Shown here one piece after another: positions 46,634-56,266 of a DNA stretch of 64,000 bases. The position numbers were made by a program, and so were the translations under genes. Position 1 is the first letter of the stretch, and every line of letters starts with the position of its first letter. The stretch is taken from assembly GCF_900111005.1 (NCBI RefSeq), contig NZ_FOFV01000022.1, forward strand, positions 62,001 to 126,000. The letters run 5' to 3'. This DNA is from Lentzea albida (GTDB lineage Bacteria > Actinomycetota > Actinomycetes > Mycobacteriales > Pseudonocardiaceae). The notes under the pieces were generated by a model. It made no database searches, was not told where the DNA came from, and saw only the letters and a list, made by a program, of their open reading frames with translations.

Positions 46634-49600
46634 ATGGCCACCTCCCTGTGCCGCGGACCCGAGCTGAGGTTCCCGGCGGAATTCCCGCTCGACCTGGCCT
46701 CGGCCCTGCGCCGGGCCGCCGCCCGGTTCCCCGGTGCGGGGGTGACCACGGTGACCGCGGCCGGCACGACCACGCTCACCTACGCCTCGCTGCTCGCCCG
46801 CGCGACCGAGCTGTCCGCGGACGTCGAACCCGGCTCGCGGGTGGTCCTCGCGGACCTGCCGCTGCAGGAGTTCTTCCCGGCCTTCTGGGCCTGCGTGCTC
46901 GCCGGGGCGGTACCCGTGCCGGTGTTCGGACGCGCGCCCCAGCCGCTCGGGCGCGCCGACGACGGCGAGGCGCTGGTGCTGCTCTCGTCGGGGAGCACCG
47001 GTGCGGCGAAGGCGATCCCGCTGACGCACCGCGGGCTCGTGGAGTTCGCGGTGGGGGCGGGGGAGAGCCTCGACCTGCGCGCCGGCGAGACGACGCTGAA
47101 CTGGTTGCCGCTCGACCACAGCGGCGCCCTGCTGCTCTACCACCTGCTGCCGGTCTTCACCGGCGCCTCCAACGTGCACGTGGCGACGGACCTCGTCACC
47201 TCGGAACCGGTGCGCTGGATGGACCTTCTGACCGAGCACGGCGCGCAGCACAGCTGGGCGCCCGCGTTCGCCTACCGGCTGGTGGCGGACTCCTCGGAGG
47301 GACGTTCGTGGGACCTGTCGCACGTGCGGACGCTGGTCAGCGGCGGTGAGCAGGTCCCGGCCGGGCTGATGCGCCGGTTCGCGGCCGGTCTGGGACTGCC
47401 GGAGTCGGTGCTGCGGCCCGCGTGGGGCATGACCGAGACGTGCACGGGCATCACCATCGGACGGTTCTCCGACGGCGTGCACCGGGTCGTGCGGGACAGC
47501 CTCGCCGGCGAGCTGGAACTGGCGCCGGACGGGGATCCCCGTCCGTGCGTGGAGTTCGTGCCGGTGGGACCGCCCGCCGCGGGAGCCGCCGTCCGGGTCG
47601 TGCGCGGCGGGGAAGTGCTGCCGGAAGGGCGGATCGGCGCGTTGCAGGTGCGGTCGGCACGGGTCACGCCGGGGTACGTCGGACAGGAGAAACCCACGGG
47701 TGGGTGGTTCGACACCGGCGACCTCGCGTACGTGCTGGACGGGCAGGTCGTGATCACCGGGCGGGCGCGGGACGTCGTCATCGTCAACGGGCAGAACCAC
47801 TTCTGCCACGAGATCGAAGCGGTCGCGGTGGACGCGGGCGCACCTGCCGGGTGGGTCGCCGCGTGCGGGGTGCCCAACACCCGGCTGGCCACCGAGGACG
47901 TCGTGCTCGTCGTCGGATCGGCCGATCCGGTGCCGGCGGAGGAGATCCGGGCCGCGGTGTTCGCACGGCTGCGGCTGCCGGTGGCACGGGTGGTCGTCGT
48001 CGATCCCGCGCGTTTCCCGCGCACCGGCGGGGGCAAGATCCGTCGCGGCGAGATCGGCCGGCTGCTCACCGACGTGCCTTCGCTGGTGCGCGCGGCCGTC
48101 GAGCGGGTGAGCGGTGGACCGGCTGACCCTTCCAAGGCCTTCTACGACTTGGGATTGACGTCCGTGACGCTCGCACGGCTGCGCACCGAACTGGAACACG
48201 ACCTCGGGGTGTCGCTCCCCGAGACCGCACTCTTCGCGCACCCGTCGATCGCGGCGCTGGTGCGGTACCTGGAGGGTGCGGAGTCCGCGCCCGTGACGGC
48301 CGAGCCCGTCTCGGCGGACACCCGGATCGCCGTGATCGGCATGGCCGCGCGGGTGCCGGGCGCGGACGACGTGGCGGAGTTCTGGGCGAACCTGCGCGCC
48401 GGCCGGTGCTCGATCACCCGCTTCGACGCCCCGGGCCGGGTCGGCGCGATGGGCAAGATCAGCGACGCGGACGCGTTCGACCACGCGTTCTTCGGCATGA
48501 CGCCGGCCGAGGCCGACCTGACCAGCCCTGCGCACAAGCTCTTCCTGCAGGAGTGCTACCGCGCGCTCGAGGACGCCGGGTGCCTCGGCACCACCGCGCG
48601 GGTCGGTGTCTTCGCGGGCTCCGGCATGCACCTGTACGGGCACCAGGACGCGTTGTCCGCCGCGGACGTGCCCGCCGCGATGCAGACCGCGATCGGGGTG
48701 GAGCCGGACTTCCTCGCGTCCAGGGTCGCGCACCGGCTCGGGCTGACCGGTCCCGCCATCGGCGTGCAGACGGCGTGCTCGACCGGCCTGGTGGCGGTCC
48801 ACCTCGCGGTGCAGTCGCTGCTGACCGGCGACTCCGACGTGGCGGTGGCGGGCGCCGCCGCCGTGCACCTGCCGCAGGACGCCGGGTACGAGGCACATCC
48901 CGACGGCATCCTGTCGCCGACCGGCGCGTGCCGGCCGTTCTCGGCGGAGGCGGACGGCACGGTCGGCGGGAACGGCGTCGCCGCGGTGGTGCTCAAGCGC
49001 CTCGACCAGGCCCTCGCCGACGGGGACGCCGTGCACGCCGTGATCCTCGGCTCCGCGGTCAACAACGACGGCGCGGCGAAGGCCGGGTTCACCGCGCCGA
49101 GCGTGAGCGGGCAGGCCGAAGTCGTCCGCCTCGCGTTGAAGCGGGCGGGGGTCGAACCCTCGTCGGTGTCCTACGTGGAGTGTCACGGCACCGGGACCGC
49201 GCTGGGCGACCCGATCGAGGTGTCCGCGCTGCGCGAGGTCTACCCCGGGCCGGTGCGGCTCGGGTCGGCCAAGGCCTCGGTCGGGCACCTCGACACGTGC
49301 TCCGGGCTCGTCGGCCTGATCAAGACGGTGCTGATGCTGGAGCACGGCGAGATCGTGCCGACGCCGGGTGTGGGGGAGCCGAACTCCGCGCTGGACCTCG
49401 GGCCGTTCGAGCTGGCCACAGCAGGTGGTCGTTGGGGTGGAACAGAACCGCGGCGGGCGGGTGTCACCGCTCTGGGTGTGGGCGGCACCAACGCCCACGT
49501 CGTGGTGGAACAGCCGCCTGTTCCCTCACCGCGGCAGACCTCCGGCGCCGCCGTGGTGCCGTTGTCGGCCCGAACCCCTCGCGCCCTCGCCGAATCCGTC

Positions 49601-52600
49601 ACCGCCCTCAAGGCCCACCTCACCGCCCACCCGGACCTCGCGGTCGCCGACGTCGCCACCACGCTCGCCGCCCGTCCGCGCCACCGGCACCGGATGGCCG
49701 TGACCGCCGAGACCACCGCCGGCCTCGTCGGCGCGCTGGACGTTCCGCTGACCGAGCCCGCCCCCGGTCCCGTGGTCTTCGCCTTCCCCGGACAGGGCCA
49801 GGCCCGTGCGGGCATGGCGGCGGAGCTGCACGCCGAGTTCCCCGTGTTCCGCGCGGTGGTCGACGAGCTGTCCGAGACCACGGACCTGCGAGCGTTGCTC
49901 GATCCCACCGCCGAACTGGCCGTGCAGCCCGCGATGTTCGCGTACCAGGTGGCGCTCGCGGAACTGTGGCGCTCGTGGGGTGTGGAGCCCGAGGTCGTCG
50001 TCGGCCACAGCATCGGCGAGTACGCGGCGCTGGTCGTGGCGGGCGGGCTCTCCCGGCACGACGGGCTGCGGCTGACGGTCGCCCGCGGCGCGCTGACGGA
50101 CCGCACCCGGCCGGGCGGGATGGTGGCCGTGCACTCGACCCGCGAGCAGGCCGAGGCCGTCGCTCGGGCGAGCGGCACCGACCTGGCCGTCGTCAACGGC
50201 TCGTTCAGCCACGTGCTGTCCGGCGACGCCGACGCGATCGAGGAGGCCGCCCGCCGTGCCGGGGTGCCGTGCACGCGGCTCGGGGTGGACAGGGCGTTCC
50301 ACTCGCGGTTCGTGGAACCGGTCGTCGACGAGTTCGCGAGGCTCTTGGCGGAGGCCGAGTTCACGCCGCTGCGCGTTCCGCTGGTCCGCGGGGTCGACGG
50401 GGTGCGGTTGCCCGTCGGGTCCGTGGTGGACGTGCGGCACCTCACCGACCACCTGCGGCAGCCGATGCGGTTCGACCTGTGCCTCGCGGAGCTGGGGGAC
50501 AGCGGGCCGCGGATCGAGATCGGCACCGACTCGGTGCTCTGCCGGCTGGGCCGCGCCGAGCAACCGGAGGCCCGGTGGATCGGAGGGCGTCCCCTCGACG
50601 CCCTCGCGGCGGCGTACACCGCCGGAGCCGACGTCGACCTCTCCGGGGTCGCGACCGGCAGGCGGATCTGGCTGCCCGGCTACCCGTTCGAGCGCGGGCG
50701 GGCCGTCGCGCCGGTCGAGACCGGTCCGGCGGACGTCCTGGGCGGGCTGTGGCGGCTGACCGCGACGCGGCTCGGACTCACCGGCGAGCCCAGGGTGGAC
50801 GAGACGTTCCTCGCGCTGGGCGCGGACTCGCTCGCCCTCATGGGACTGGTCAGCGAGATCGAGCGCGACTTCGGCGTGCGCCTGCCGGTGAAGGACCTGT
50901 TCACCGTGGCGCCGACCCCGCGTGACGTGGCCACGCTCATCGCAGGGGACCCCGTCACCGAGGAGGTCGAGGAGGCGGAGGAACCGGCGCTCGTCCCGGT
51001 GTCGCCCGCCTCGTGCGACTTCAGCCTGTCGTTCTTCGGCGACTACCCCGACGAGGCGCAGCAGGACAAGTACGGGCTCGTGCTCGCCGCCGCGGAGTTC
51101 GCCGACGAGCACGGCTTCCACGCGGTGTGGTTGCCCGAGCGGCACTTCAACTCGTTCGGCGCGCTCTTCCCGAACCCGTCGGTGCTGGCCGCCGCGATCG
51201 CCGCGCGCACCGAGCACGTCCGGTTGAACGCGGGATCGGTCGTCCTGCCTCTGCACAACCCGATCCGGGTCGCCGAGGAGTGGTCCGTCGTCGACAACCT
51301 CTCCGGCGGACGCGTCGGACTCGGGTTCGCGAGCGGCTGGCACGCCAAGGACTTCGCGCTCGCCCCGGAGGCGTACGCACGCAACCGCGAGCTGATGTAC
51401 GAGCACATGGAGACGGTCCGCGCGTTGTGGTCCGGCGCCGAGGTGACCGCGCAGTCCGGTACCGGGGAGCCCGTGGCCGTGCGGCTGCAACCGCGCCCGG
51501 TCCAGGACATGCCGCCGATGTTCACCGCCATCGCCGGGAACCCGGACAGCTACGTCAAGGCCGGCGAGGCCGGGCTCGGCGTGCTGACCAACCTGATGAC
51601 CCAGTCCGTCGAGGACCTGGCGCGCAACATCTCCCGCTACCGCAAGGCCCGCGCCGACGCCGGCCTGGACCCCGAGGCCGGCCGGGTGGTCGTGCTGGTG
51701 CACACCTACCTCGGCGCTGACGGCGAGACGGCCCGCGAGGAGGCCCGTGAGCCGTTCCTGCGGTACCTGAGGTCGTCACTGGCACTCGCCGGCCAGGCGC
51801 AGAGCCTGGGGCTGACCGAGATGCCGGACGAGGACTCGGACTTCGTGCTGCGGCAGGCGTTCGAGCGCTACACCGAGTCCCGCGCGCTCATCGGGTCCGT
51901 CGCCGACGCGGCTCGGGTGGCCGGCACCCTCGTGGCCGCCGGGGCGGACGAGATCGCGTGCTTCGTCGACTTCGGGCTGCCGCGGGAACGGGTGCTCGAC
52001 GGGTTGCGGCACCTGGACCTGCTGCGCGCGGCGAAGGTGGCCCGTCGTGCCCTGACGCCCGCCGAGCAGCGGATCTGGTTCATGGACCAGCTGCGACCGG
52101 GCAGCGGGCTCTACCACGAGCCGAAGCTCGTCAGGATCGACGGCGAGCTCGACGCCGACCTGTTCCGCAAGGCGGTTCTCCGTGCGGTCGAACGGCATCC
52201 CGCGCTGCGCACGGTGTTCCGCGCCGAGGACGGCGTGCCGTTCAAGGAGGTGCGGCCGGAACCGCGGGTCGAGTGGGCGTTCGAGGAGGCCGTCGGTCTG
52301 GGCGAACGCAGCGCGATCGCCGGCATGGCTGCCGAGGCGGCACGGGTGCGGTTCGACCTGGCCACCGGACCGTTGCTGCGGGTGGCGGTGCTGCGCACCG
52401 CTCCGGACCGGCACCTGGTGCACGTCGTGGCGCACCACATCGTGTTCGACTCGGCGTCGACCGGTGTGCTCCTGCGCGACATCGCCGCGCACTACCAGGG
52501 CGTGCCGCTGCCGCCGCTCGTGCCGGTGCCCGCTGCCGAACCCGGCGGGGACGTCGAGCGCTGGCGGGACCTGCTCGACGGCGCGCGCCCGCTGCGGCTG

Positions 52601-55600
52601 CCGGCCGACTTCCCGGCACCGGCCGAGCCGACCGGTGAGGGCGCGGCGGTGACCAGGGTCTTCCGCACCGTGCCGAAGGACCCGGGGCTGAAGGCCACAC
52701 CGTTCATGGTCGTGCTGGCCGCGGTGAGCGCGGTCCTCGGCCGGCACGCGGGGGAGACCGACGTCGTCGTCGGCACCGCGATCAGCTCCCGCCCGCCGGG
52801 TGCACAGGACGCGATCGGGCTGTTCCTCGACCTGGTGCCGTTGCGCGTCGACACCTCCGGCACGTTCCGCGAGGTGCTGGACGGGGTGGTGGCGGGGACG
52901 CTGGCCGCGTTCGAGCACCGCGGCGTGCCGTTCGACGAGCTGGTCGCGGCGGTCAACCCCGACCGCGACGGCGAGGGCACACCGCTGTTCCGGGTGCTCG
53001 TGGAGTACGAGACCGAACAGCCCGTGCAGTTCGGGCCCCTCACGGCCACGGTGCTGGATCCACCGATCAGCCGGTCCGCGTACGACCTCTCGCTCTACTT
53101 CACCGAGAGCGCGGACGGGCTGCGGTGTGTCGCGGAGTACCGCACCGACCTCTTCGCCGCGGCCACGATCAGCCGCCTGCTGGCGGGCGTGGACGACGTG
53201 CTGGAGACCGCTGTGTCCGCCGTGGACGTGACGGTCGCCGAACTGACGGCGGCGGGCCCCGCCGACCGGGCCGAGATCGAGTCCTGGCAGGGGGCCACCG
53301 TGCCCGAACCGGACGTGTGCCTGCACGAGCTGGTCGGCGACTCCGACGACGTCGCGCTGACCGGTGACTGGGGCAGCTGGACCTACCGCGAGCTGCAGCG
53401 GCGTTCCGACGAGATCGCGCAGGCGCTGGGCCCGCGACCGGGCGAGATCGTCGCGGTGTCGTTGCCGCGCGGACCCGAGCTGGTCGCGGCGCTGCTCGGG
53501 GTGCTCAAGAGCGGTGGTGCCTACCTGCCCGTCGAACCGAGGCTGCCGGTCGCCCGCGGCAGGTTCCTGATCTCCGACAGCGGGGCCGGGGTCCTGCTCA
53601 CCACGGCCGGGTCCGAGCTCGACGCCGGAACCACGCTGCTGGTCGAGGACATCACCGCCCCTGCCGATCCCGTGCCGCTGCCCCCGGTGAGGCCGGACGA
53701 CCTCGCCTACTGCCTCTACACCTCGGGCTCGACCGGGCAGCCGAAGGGTGTGCTCGTCGAGCACCGCGGGCCGGTGAACGTGGTCCGCTGGCAGCAGCGC
53801 CAGCACCGTCCACTGAGGACCTTGGGCTGGACGTCCACCGGATTCGACATCAGCGTGCAGGAGATCTTCTCGACGCTCGCCTCCGGCGCCGCGCTCGTGC
53901 TCGTCGACGACTCGGTGCGGCACGACCACGCGGCGCTGGCCGACGTGGTCCGGCGGCACCGGGTGGAGCGGCTGCTCATGCCGTTCACGCCGCTCAACGC
54001 CCTGCTGGAGTCCGGGCTGTCCGCGCCGTCGCTGCGCGTCGTGCTGTGCTGCGGCGAGCCCCTGGTGCTCACCCCCGCGGTCAGGTCGTTCTTCGCACGG
54101 CACCCGGAGTGCGCGCTGCACAACCAGTACGGGCCGACGGAAGCGTCGATCATCGTGACCGACCACCCGGTCGACACCGCCGCCGGACCGGCCGCCCCGC
54201 CGATCGGGCGGCCGATCGACGGGGTGCGCGTGGCCGTGGTCGACGACGGTGTGCCGGTGCCCGTCGGCGCGGTCGGGGAGATCTGGCTCAGCGGGTTCGT
54301 GCTGGCCCGCGGGTACCGCAACCGCGACACCGAGACCGCCGCGGCGTTCGTGCGCGATCAGTCCGGCCAGGTCTGGTACCGCACCGGCGACCTGGCGCGG
54401 TGGCGGCCGGACGGGCGGCTCGTGTTCCTCGGGCGCGTCGACGACCAGGCCAAGATCCGCGGCAACAGGGTGGAGCCGGGGGAGACGCTGCACGCGCTGT
54501 GCGCGCTGCCCGAGGTCACCGACGCCACCGTGGTCGTGCGGCGCGACCAGCGCGGGGAGGCGGAACTGGTGGCGTACGTCGTGCGCGCCTCCGGCGAACC
54601 GGGTCTGTGGCTGCGGCTCGCCGCCGCGTTGCGCCGGGTGCTGCCGTCGTACCTGGTCCCCACGCGCTGGGTCGCGCTGGAGCGGCTGCCGATGACCGCG
54701 AGCGGCAAGGTCGACCGGGCCGCGCTGCCCGAGCCCGCGTCCGTGGCCCTGGACGTCAACACCCGGCCGACCACCGAAGCGGAACAGGCCGTCCACGACC
54801 TCTGGTGCGCCGAACTCGGCGTGGAGGAGGTGCCGGTGACCACGCCGTTCTTCGAACTGGGCGGACACTCGCTCGCGGCCATCCGGCTGGTGGACCGCGC
54901 GACGGCCCAGCTGGGAGTCACGTGCTCCATGGCGGACTTCTTCGCCCAGCCCACCGTGCGTGCGATGGCACGACGCCTGGACCTGGCACCGCTCACCGCG
55001 ACGCAGGAGCGTTTGTGGCGCAAGCAGACCGCGTTCGGCACCGCGGTCTACAACATGGCCTACCGGGTGGACGTCACCGGTGACCTGGACCCGGAACGGT
55101 TGCGCCGGGCCGTGAACGCGCTCGTGGACCGCCACGACGCGCTGCGCGTACGGGTGTGCGGAACACCGCCGCGGCAGGTGGCCGCGGAGGCCGGTGAGAT
55201 CGCCCTGCCGGTCGAGGAGCCCGCCGACGTCGACGCGTGGTGCACCGAGCTGGCGAACCGCCCATTCGATTTCTCGATGGCACCGCTGCTGCGGTGCGCG
55301 CTCGCCCGGACGGCCGGCGGCTGGGTGTTCGTGCTCGTCGTGCACCACCTGGTCGCCGACGGTGCCTCGATGCCGTTGCTGTGGCGGGACCTGTCCGCGC
55401 TCTACGCCGGTGAGGAGCTCGACGACCCCGCGAGCTTCCTCGACGTGGTGCGGAACCGGCCCGAGCCCTCCGAGCGCGACCTGGACTTCTGGCGGCGCGA
55501 GCTGTCCGGGGCCGAGGTGCGGTGGACGCTGCCGGCGGACCGGCCGGGACGGGCGACCGGGCGCGGCGCGCTCCACCGGGAGGCGTTGCCCGGGACCACC

Positions 55601-56266
55601 TGGGCGGCTCTCACCCGGACGGCCCACGCGGCGGGGACCACCCCGGTCGCGGTGCTGGCGGCGGAGTTCGCGACCTGGGCGGGCGAGCTGATGGGCACGG
55701 ACGATCTGGTGCTCCCGCTCTCCAGTGCGCGGCGCACGACGGCCACCGCCGAGGTCGTCGGGCTGCTCGGCGACGTCGTGCCGATCCGCGTCCGGCTGGG
55801 GGCGGAGGACCTCGTCCGGGACGTCGGCCGGCGCCTGTTCGCCGCGCTGGACCACCAGGACGTGCCGCTGCCCGACGTGCTAGCGGCCGCGCTGCCCGAC
55901 GACGAACCCGCGACCCTGCCGAACGTGCTGTTCAGCGTCATGACGGCTCCGCCGGCGAGCGTGGACCTGGGAGGAGCGCGGACGCGTGTGACACCACTGC
56001 ACGTGGACGGGTGCGCGCGTACGGACCTCTACGTCGCCGTCGTGCCGGATGAAGCCCTGTACGTCGAGTACTCGAGCGACCTGTTCGACGCGGCCACGAT
56101 CACGAAGTGGGCGCGGGAACTCGTGGCGCGGTTCGCCCGCGTGGAACAACTCTGCGAGCCACGCGCTCATGTGCCAACATCGGGCAGTGCTTCAGGTGTG
56201 CCTCAACGGGGCCTTGCCCCGCTCCGCGTCCGATCATCTGCCGTTCACCCCCGCCGAGCTGGCTGA
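46634..56266 (+). CDS. Hybrid PKS-NRPS megasynthase: AL-ACP-KS-AT-ACP-LLM-C-A-PCP-C
   Basis: 3,210 residues. Acyl-AMP ligase (about 1-475; LLSSGSTGAAKAIPLTHR); ACP1 (Ser510); KS (about 560-960; Cys715, His851, His885, all intact); AT (about 1045-1350; GHS Ser1126, AFHSRF, hence probably malonyl-CoA); ACP2 (Ser1399); luciferase-like flavin monooxygenase (about 1460-1800; SFFGDYPDEAQQDKYGLV); C1 (about 1806-2212; HHIVFDS, 1934-1940); A domain (about 2218-2702; LYTSGSTGQPKGV); PCP (Ser2746); terminal C2 (about 2788-3175; HHLVADG, 2904-2910). No KR, DH, ER, epimerase or TE. The chain is loaded by AMP activation, extended once with malonate, oxidised, joined to one amino acid and released by C2. 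ATG follows GGAAGGACC. Its end overlaps the BKACE gene. Confidence 0.92.
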   Translation: MATSLCRGPELRFPAEFPLDLASALRRAAARFPGAGVTTVTAAGTTTLTYASLLARATELSADVEPGSRVVLADLPLQEFFPAFWACVLAGAVPVPVFGRAPQPLGRADDGEALVLLSSGSTGAAKAIPLTHRGLVEFAVGAGESLDLRAGETTLNWLPLDHSGALLLYHLLPVFTGASNVHVATDLVTSEPVRWMDLLTEHGAQHSWAPAFAYRLVADSSEGRSWDLSHVRTLVSGGEQVPAGLMRRFAAGLGLPESVLRPAWGMTETCTGITIGRFSDGVHRVVRDSLAGELELAPDGDPRPCVEFVPVGPPAAGAAVRVVRGGEVLPEGRIGALQVRSARVTPGYVGQEKPTGGWFDTGDLAYVLDGQVVITGRARDVVIVNGQNHFCHEIEAVAVDAGAPAGWVAACGVPNTRLATEDVVLVVGSADPVPAEEIRAAVFARLRLPVARVVVVDPARFPRTGGGKIRRGEIGRLLTDVPSLVRAAVERVSGGPADPSKAFYDLGLTSVTLARLRTELEHDLGVSLPETALFAHPSIAALVRYLEGAESAPVTAEPVSADTRIAVIGMAARVPGADDVAEFWANLRAGRCSITRFDAPGRVGAMGKISDADAFDHAFFGMTPAEADLTSPAHKLFLQECYRALEDAGCLGTTARVGVFAGSGMHLYGHQDALSAADVPAAMQTAIGVEPDFLASRVAHRLGLTGPAIGVQTACSTGLVAVHLAVQSLLTGDSDVAVAGAAAVHLPQDAGYEAHPDGILSPTGACRPFSAEADGTVGGNGVAAVVLKRLDQALADGDAVHAVILGSAVNNDGAAKAGFTAPSVSGQAEVVRLALKRAGVEPSSVSYVECHGTGTALGDPIEVSALREVYPGPVRLGSAKASVGHLDTCSGLVGLIKTVLMLEHGEIVPTPGVGEPNSALDLGPFELATAGGRWGGTEPRRAGVTALGVGGTNAHVVVEQPPVPSPRQTSGAAVVPLSARTPRALAESVTALKAHLTAHPDLAVADVATTLAARPRHRHRMAVTAETTAGLVGALDVPLTEPAPGPVVFAFPGQGQARAGMAAELHAEFPVFRAVVDELSETTDLRALLDPTAELAVQPAMFAYQVALAELWRSWGVEPEVVVGHSIGEYAALVVAGGLSRHDGLRLTVARGALTDRTRPGGMVAVHSTREQAEAVARASGTDLAVVNGSFSHVLSGDADAIEEAARRAGVPCTRLGVDRAFHSRFVEPVVDEFARLLAEAEFTPLRVPLVRGVDGVRLPVGSVVDVRHLTDHLRQPMRFDLCLAELGDSGPRIEIGTDSVLCRLGRAEQPEARWIGGRPLDALAAAYTAGADVDLSGVATGRRIWLPGYPFERGRAVAPVETGPADVLGGLWRLTATRLGLTGEPRVDETFLALGADSLALMGLVSEIERDFGVRLPVKDLFTVAPTPRDVATLIAGDPVTEEVEEAEEPALVPVSPASCDFSLSFFGDYPDEAQQDKYGLVLAAAEFADEHGFHAVWLPERHFNSFGALFPNPSVLAAAIAARTEHVRLNAGSVVLPLHNPIRVAEEWSVVDNLSGGRVGLGFASGWHAKDFALAPEAYARNRELMYEHMETVRALWSGAEVTAQSGTGEPVAVRLQPRPVQDMPPMFTAIAGNPDSYVKAGEAGLGVLTNLMTQSVEDLARNISRYRKARADAGLDPEAGRVVVLVHTYLGADGETAREEAREPFLRYLRSSLALAGQAQSLGLTEMPDEDSDFVLRQAFERYTESRALIGSVADAARVAGTLVAAGADEIACFVDFGLPRERVLDGLRHLDLLRAAKVARRALTPAEQRIWFMDQLRPGSGLYHEPKLVRIDGELDADLFRKAVLRAVERHPALRTVFRAEDGVPFKEVRPEPRVEWAFEEAVGLGERSAIAGMAAEAARVRFDLATGPLLRVAVLRTAPDRHLVHVVAHHIVFDSASTGVLLRDIAAHYQGVPLPPLVPVPAAEPGGDVERWRDLLDGARPLRLPADFPAPAEPTGEGAAVTRVFRTVPKDPGLKATPFMVVLAAVSAVLGRHAGETDVVVGTAISSRPPGAQDAIGLFLDLVPLRVDTSGTFREVLDGVVAGTLAAFEHRGVPFDELVAAVNPDRDGEGTPLFRVLVEYETEQPVQFGPLTATVLDPPISRSAYDLSLYFTESADGLRCVAEYRTDLFAAATISRLLAGVDDVLETAVSAVDVTVAELTAAGPADRAEIESWQGATVPEPDVCLHELVGDSDDVALTGDWGSWTYRELQRRSDEIAQALGPRPGEIVAVSLPRGPELVAALLGVLKSGGAYLPVEPRLPVARGRFLISDSGAGVLLTTAGSELDAGTTLLVEDITAPADPVPLPPVRPDDLAYCLYTSGSTGQPKGVLVEHRGPVNVVRWQQRQHRPLRTLGWTSTGFDISVQEIFSTLASGAALVLVDDSVRHDHAALADVVRRHRVERLLMPFTPLNALLESGLSAPSLRVVLCCGEPLVLTPAVRSFFARHPECALHNQYGPTEASIIVTDHPVDTAAGPAAPPIGRPIDGVRVAVVDDGVPVPVGAVGEIWLSGFVLARGYRNRDTETAAAFVRDQSGQVWYRTGDLARWRPDGRLVFLGRVDDQAKIRGNRVEPGETLHALCALPEVTDATVVVRRDQRGEAELVAYVVRASGEPGLWLRLAAALRRVLPSYLVPTRWVALERLPMTASGKVDRAALPEPASVALDVNTRPTTEAEQAVHDLWCAELGVEEVPVTTPFFELGGHSLAAIRLVDRATAQLGVTCSMADFFAQPTVRAMARRLDLAPLTATQERLWRKQTAFGTAVYNMAYRVDVTGDLDPERLRRAVNALVDRHDALRVRVCGTPPRQVAAEAGEIALPVEEPADVDAWCTELANRPFDFSMAPLLRCALARTAGGWVFVLVVHHLVADGASMPLLWRDLSALYAGEELDDPASFLDVVRNRPEPSERDLDFWRRELSGAEVRWTLPADRPGRATGRGALHREALPGTTWAALTRTAHAAGTTPVAVLAAEFATWAGELMGTDDLVLPLSSARRTTATAEVVGLLGDVVPIRVRLGAEDLVRDVGRRLFAALDHQDVPLPDVLAAALPDDEPATLPNVLFSVMTAPPASVDLGGARTRVTPLHVDGCARTDLYVAVVPDEALYVEYSSDLFDAATITKWARELVARFARVEQLCEPRAHVPTSGSASGVPQRGLAPLRVRSSAVHPRRAG

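Noticed and set aside
46403..49498. 1,031-codon minus-strand frame opposite the megasynthase
   Set aside because: Shadow of the acyl-AMP ligase and KS coding sequence; its translation is His/Arg-rich without motifs.
56158..56266. Frameshift at the end of the megasynthase
   Set aside because: The terminal C domain is complete before the overlap, and the last 30 or so residues are just read-through to a stop inside the BKACE gene; no missing domain is evident.
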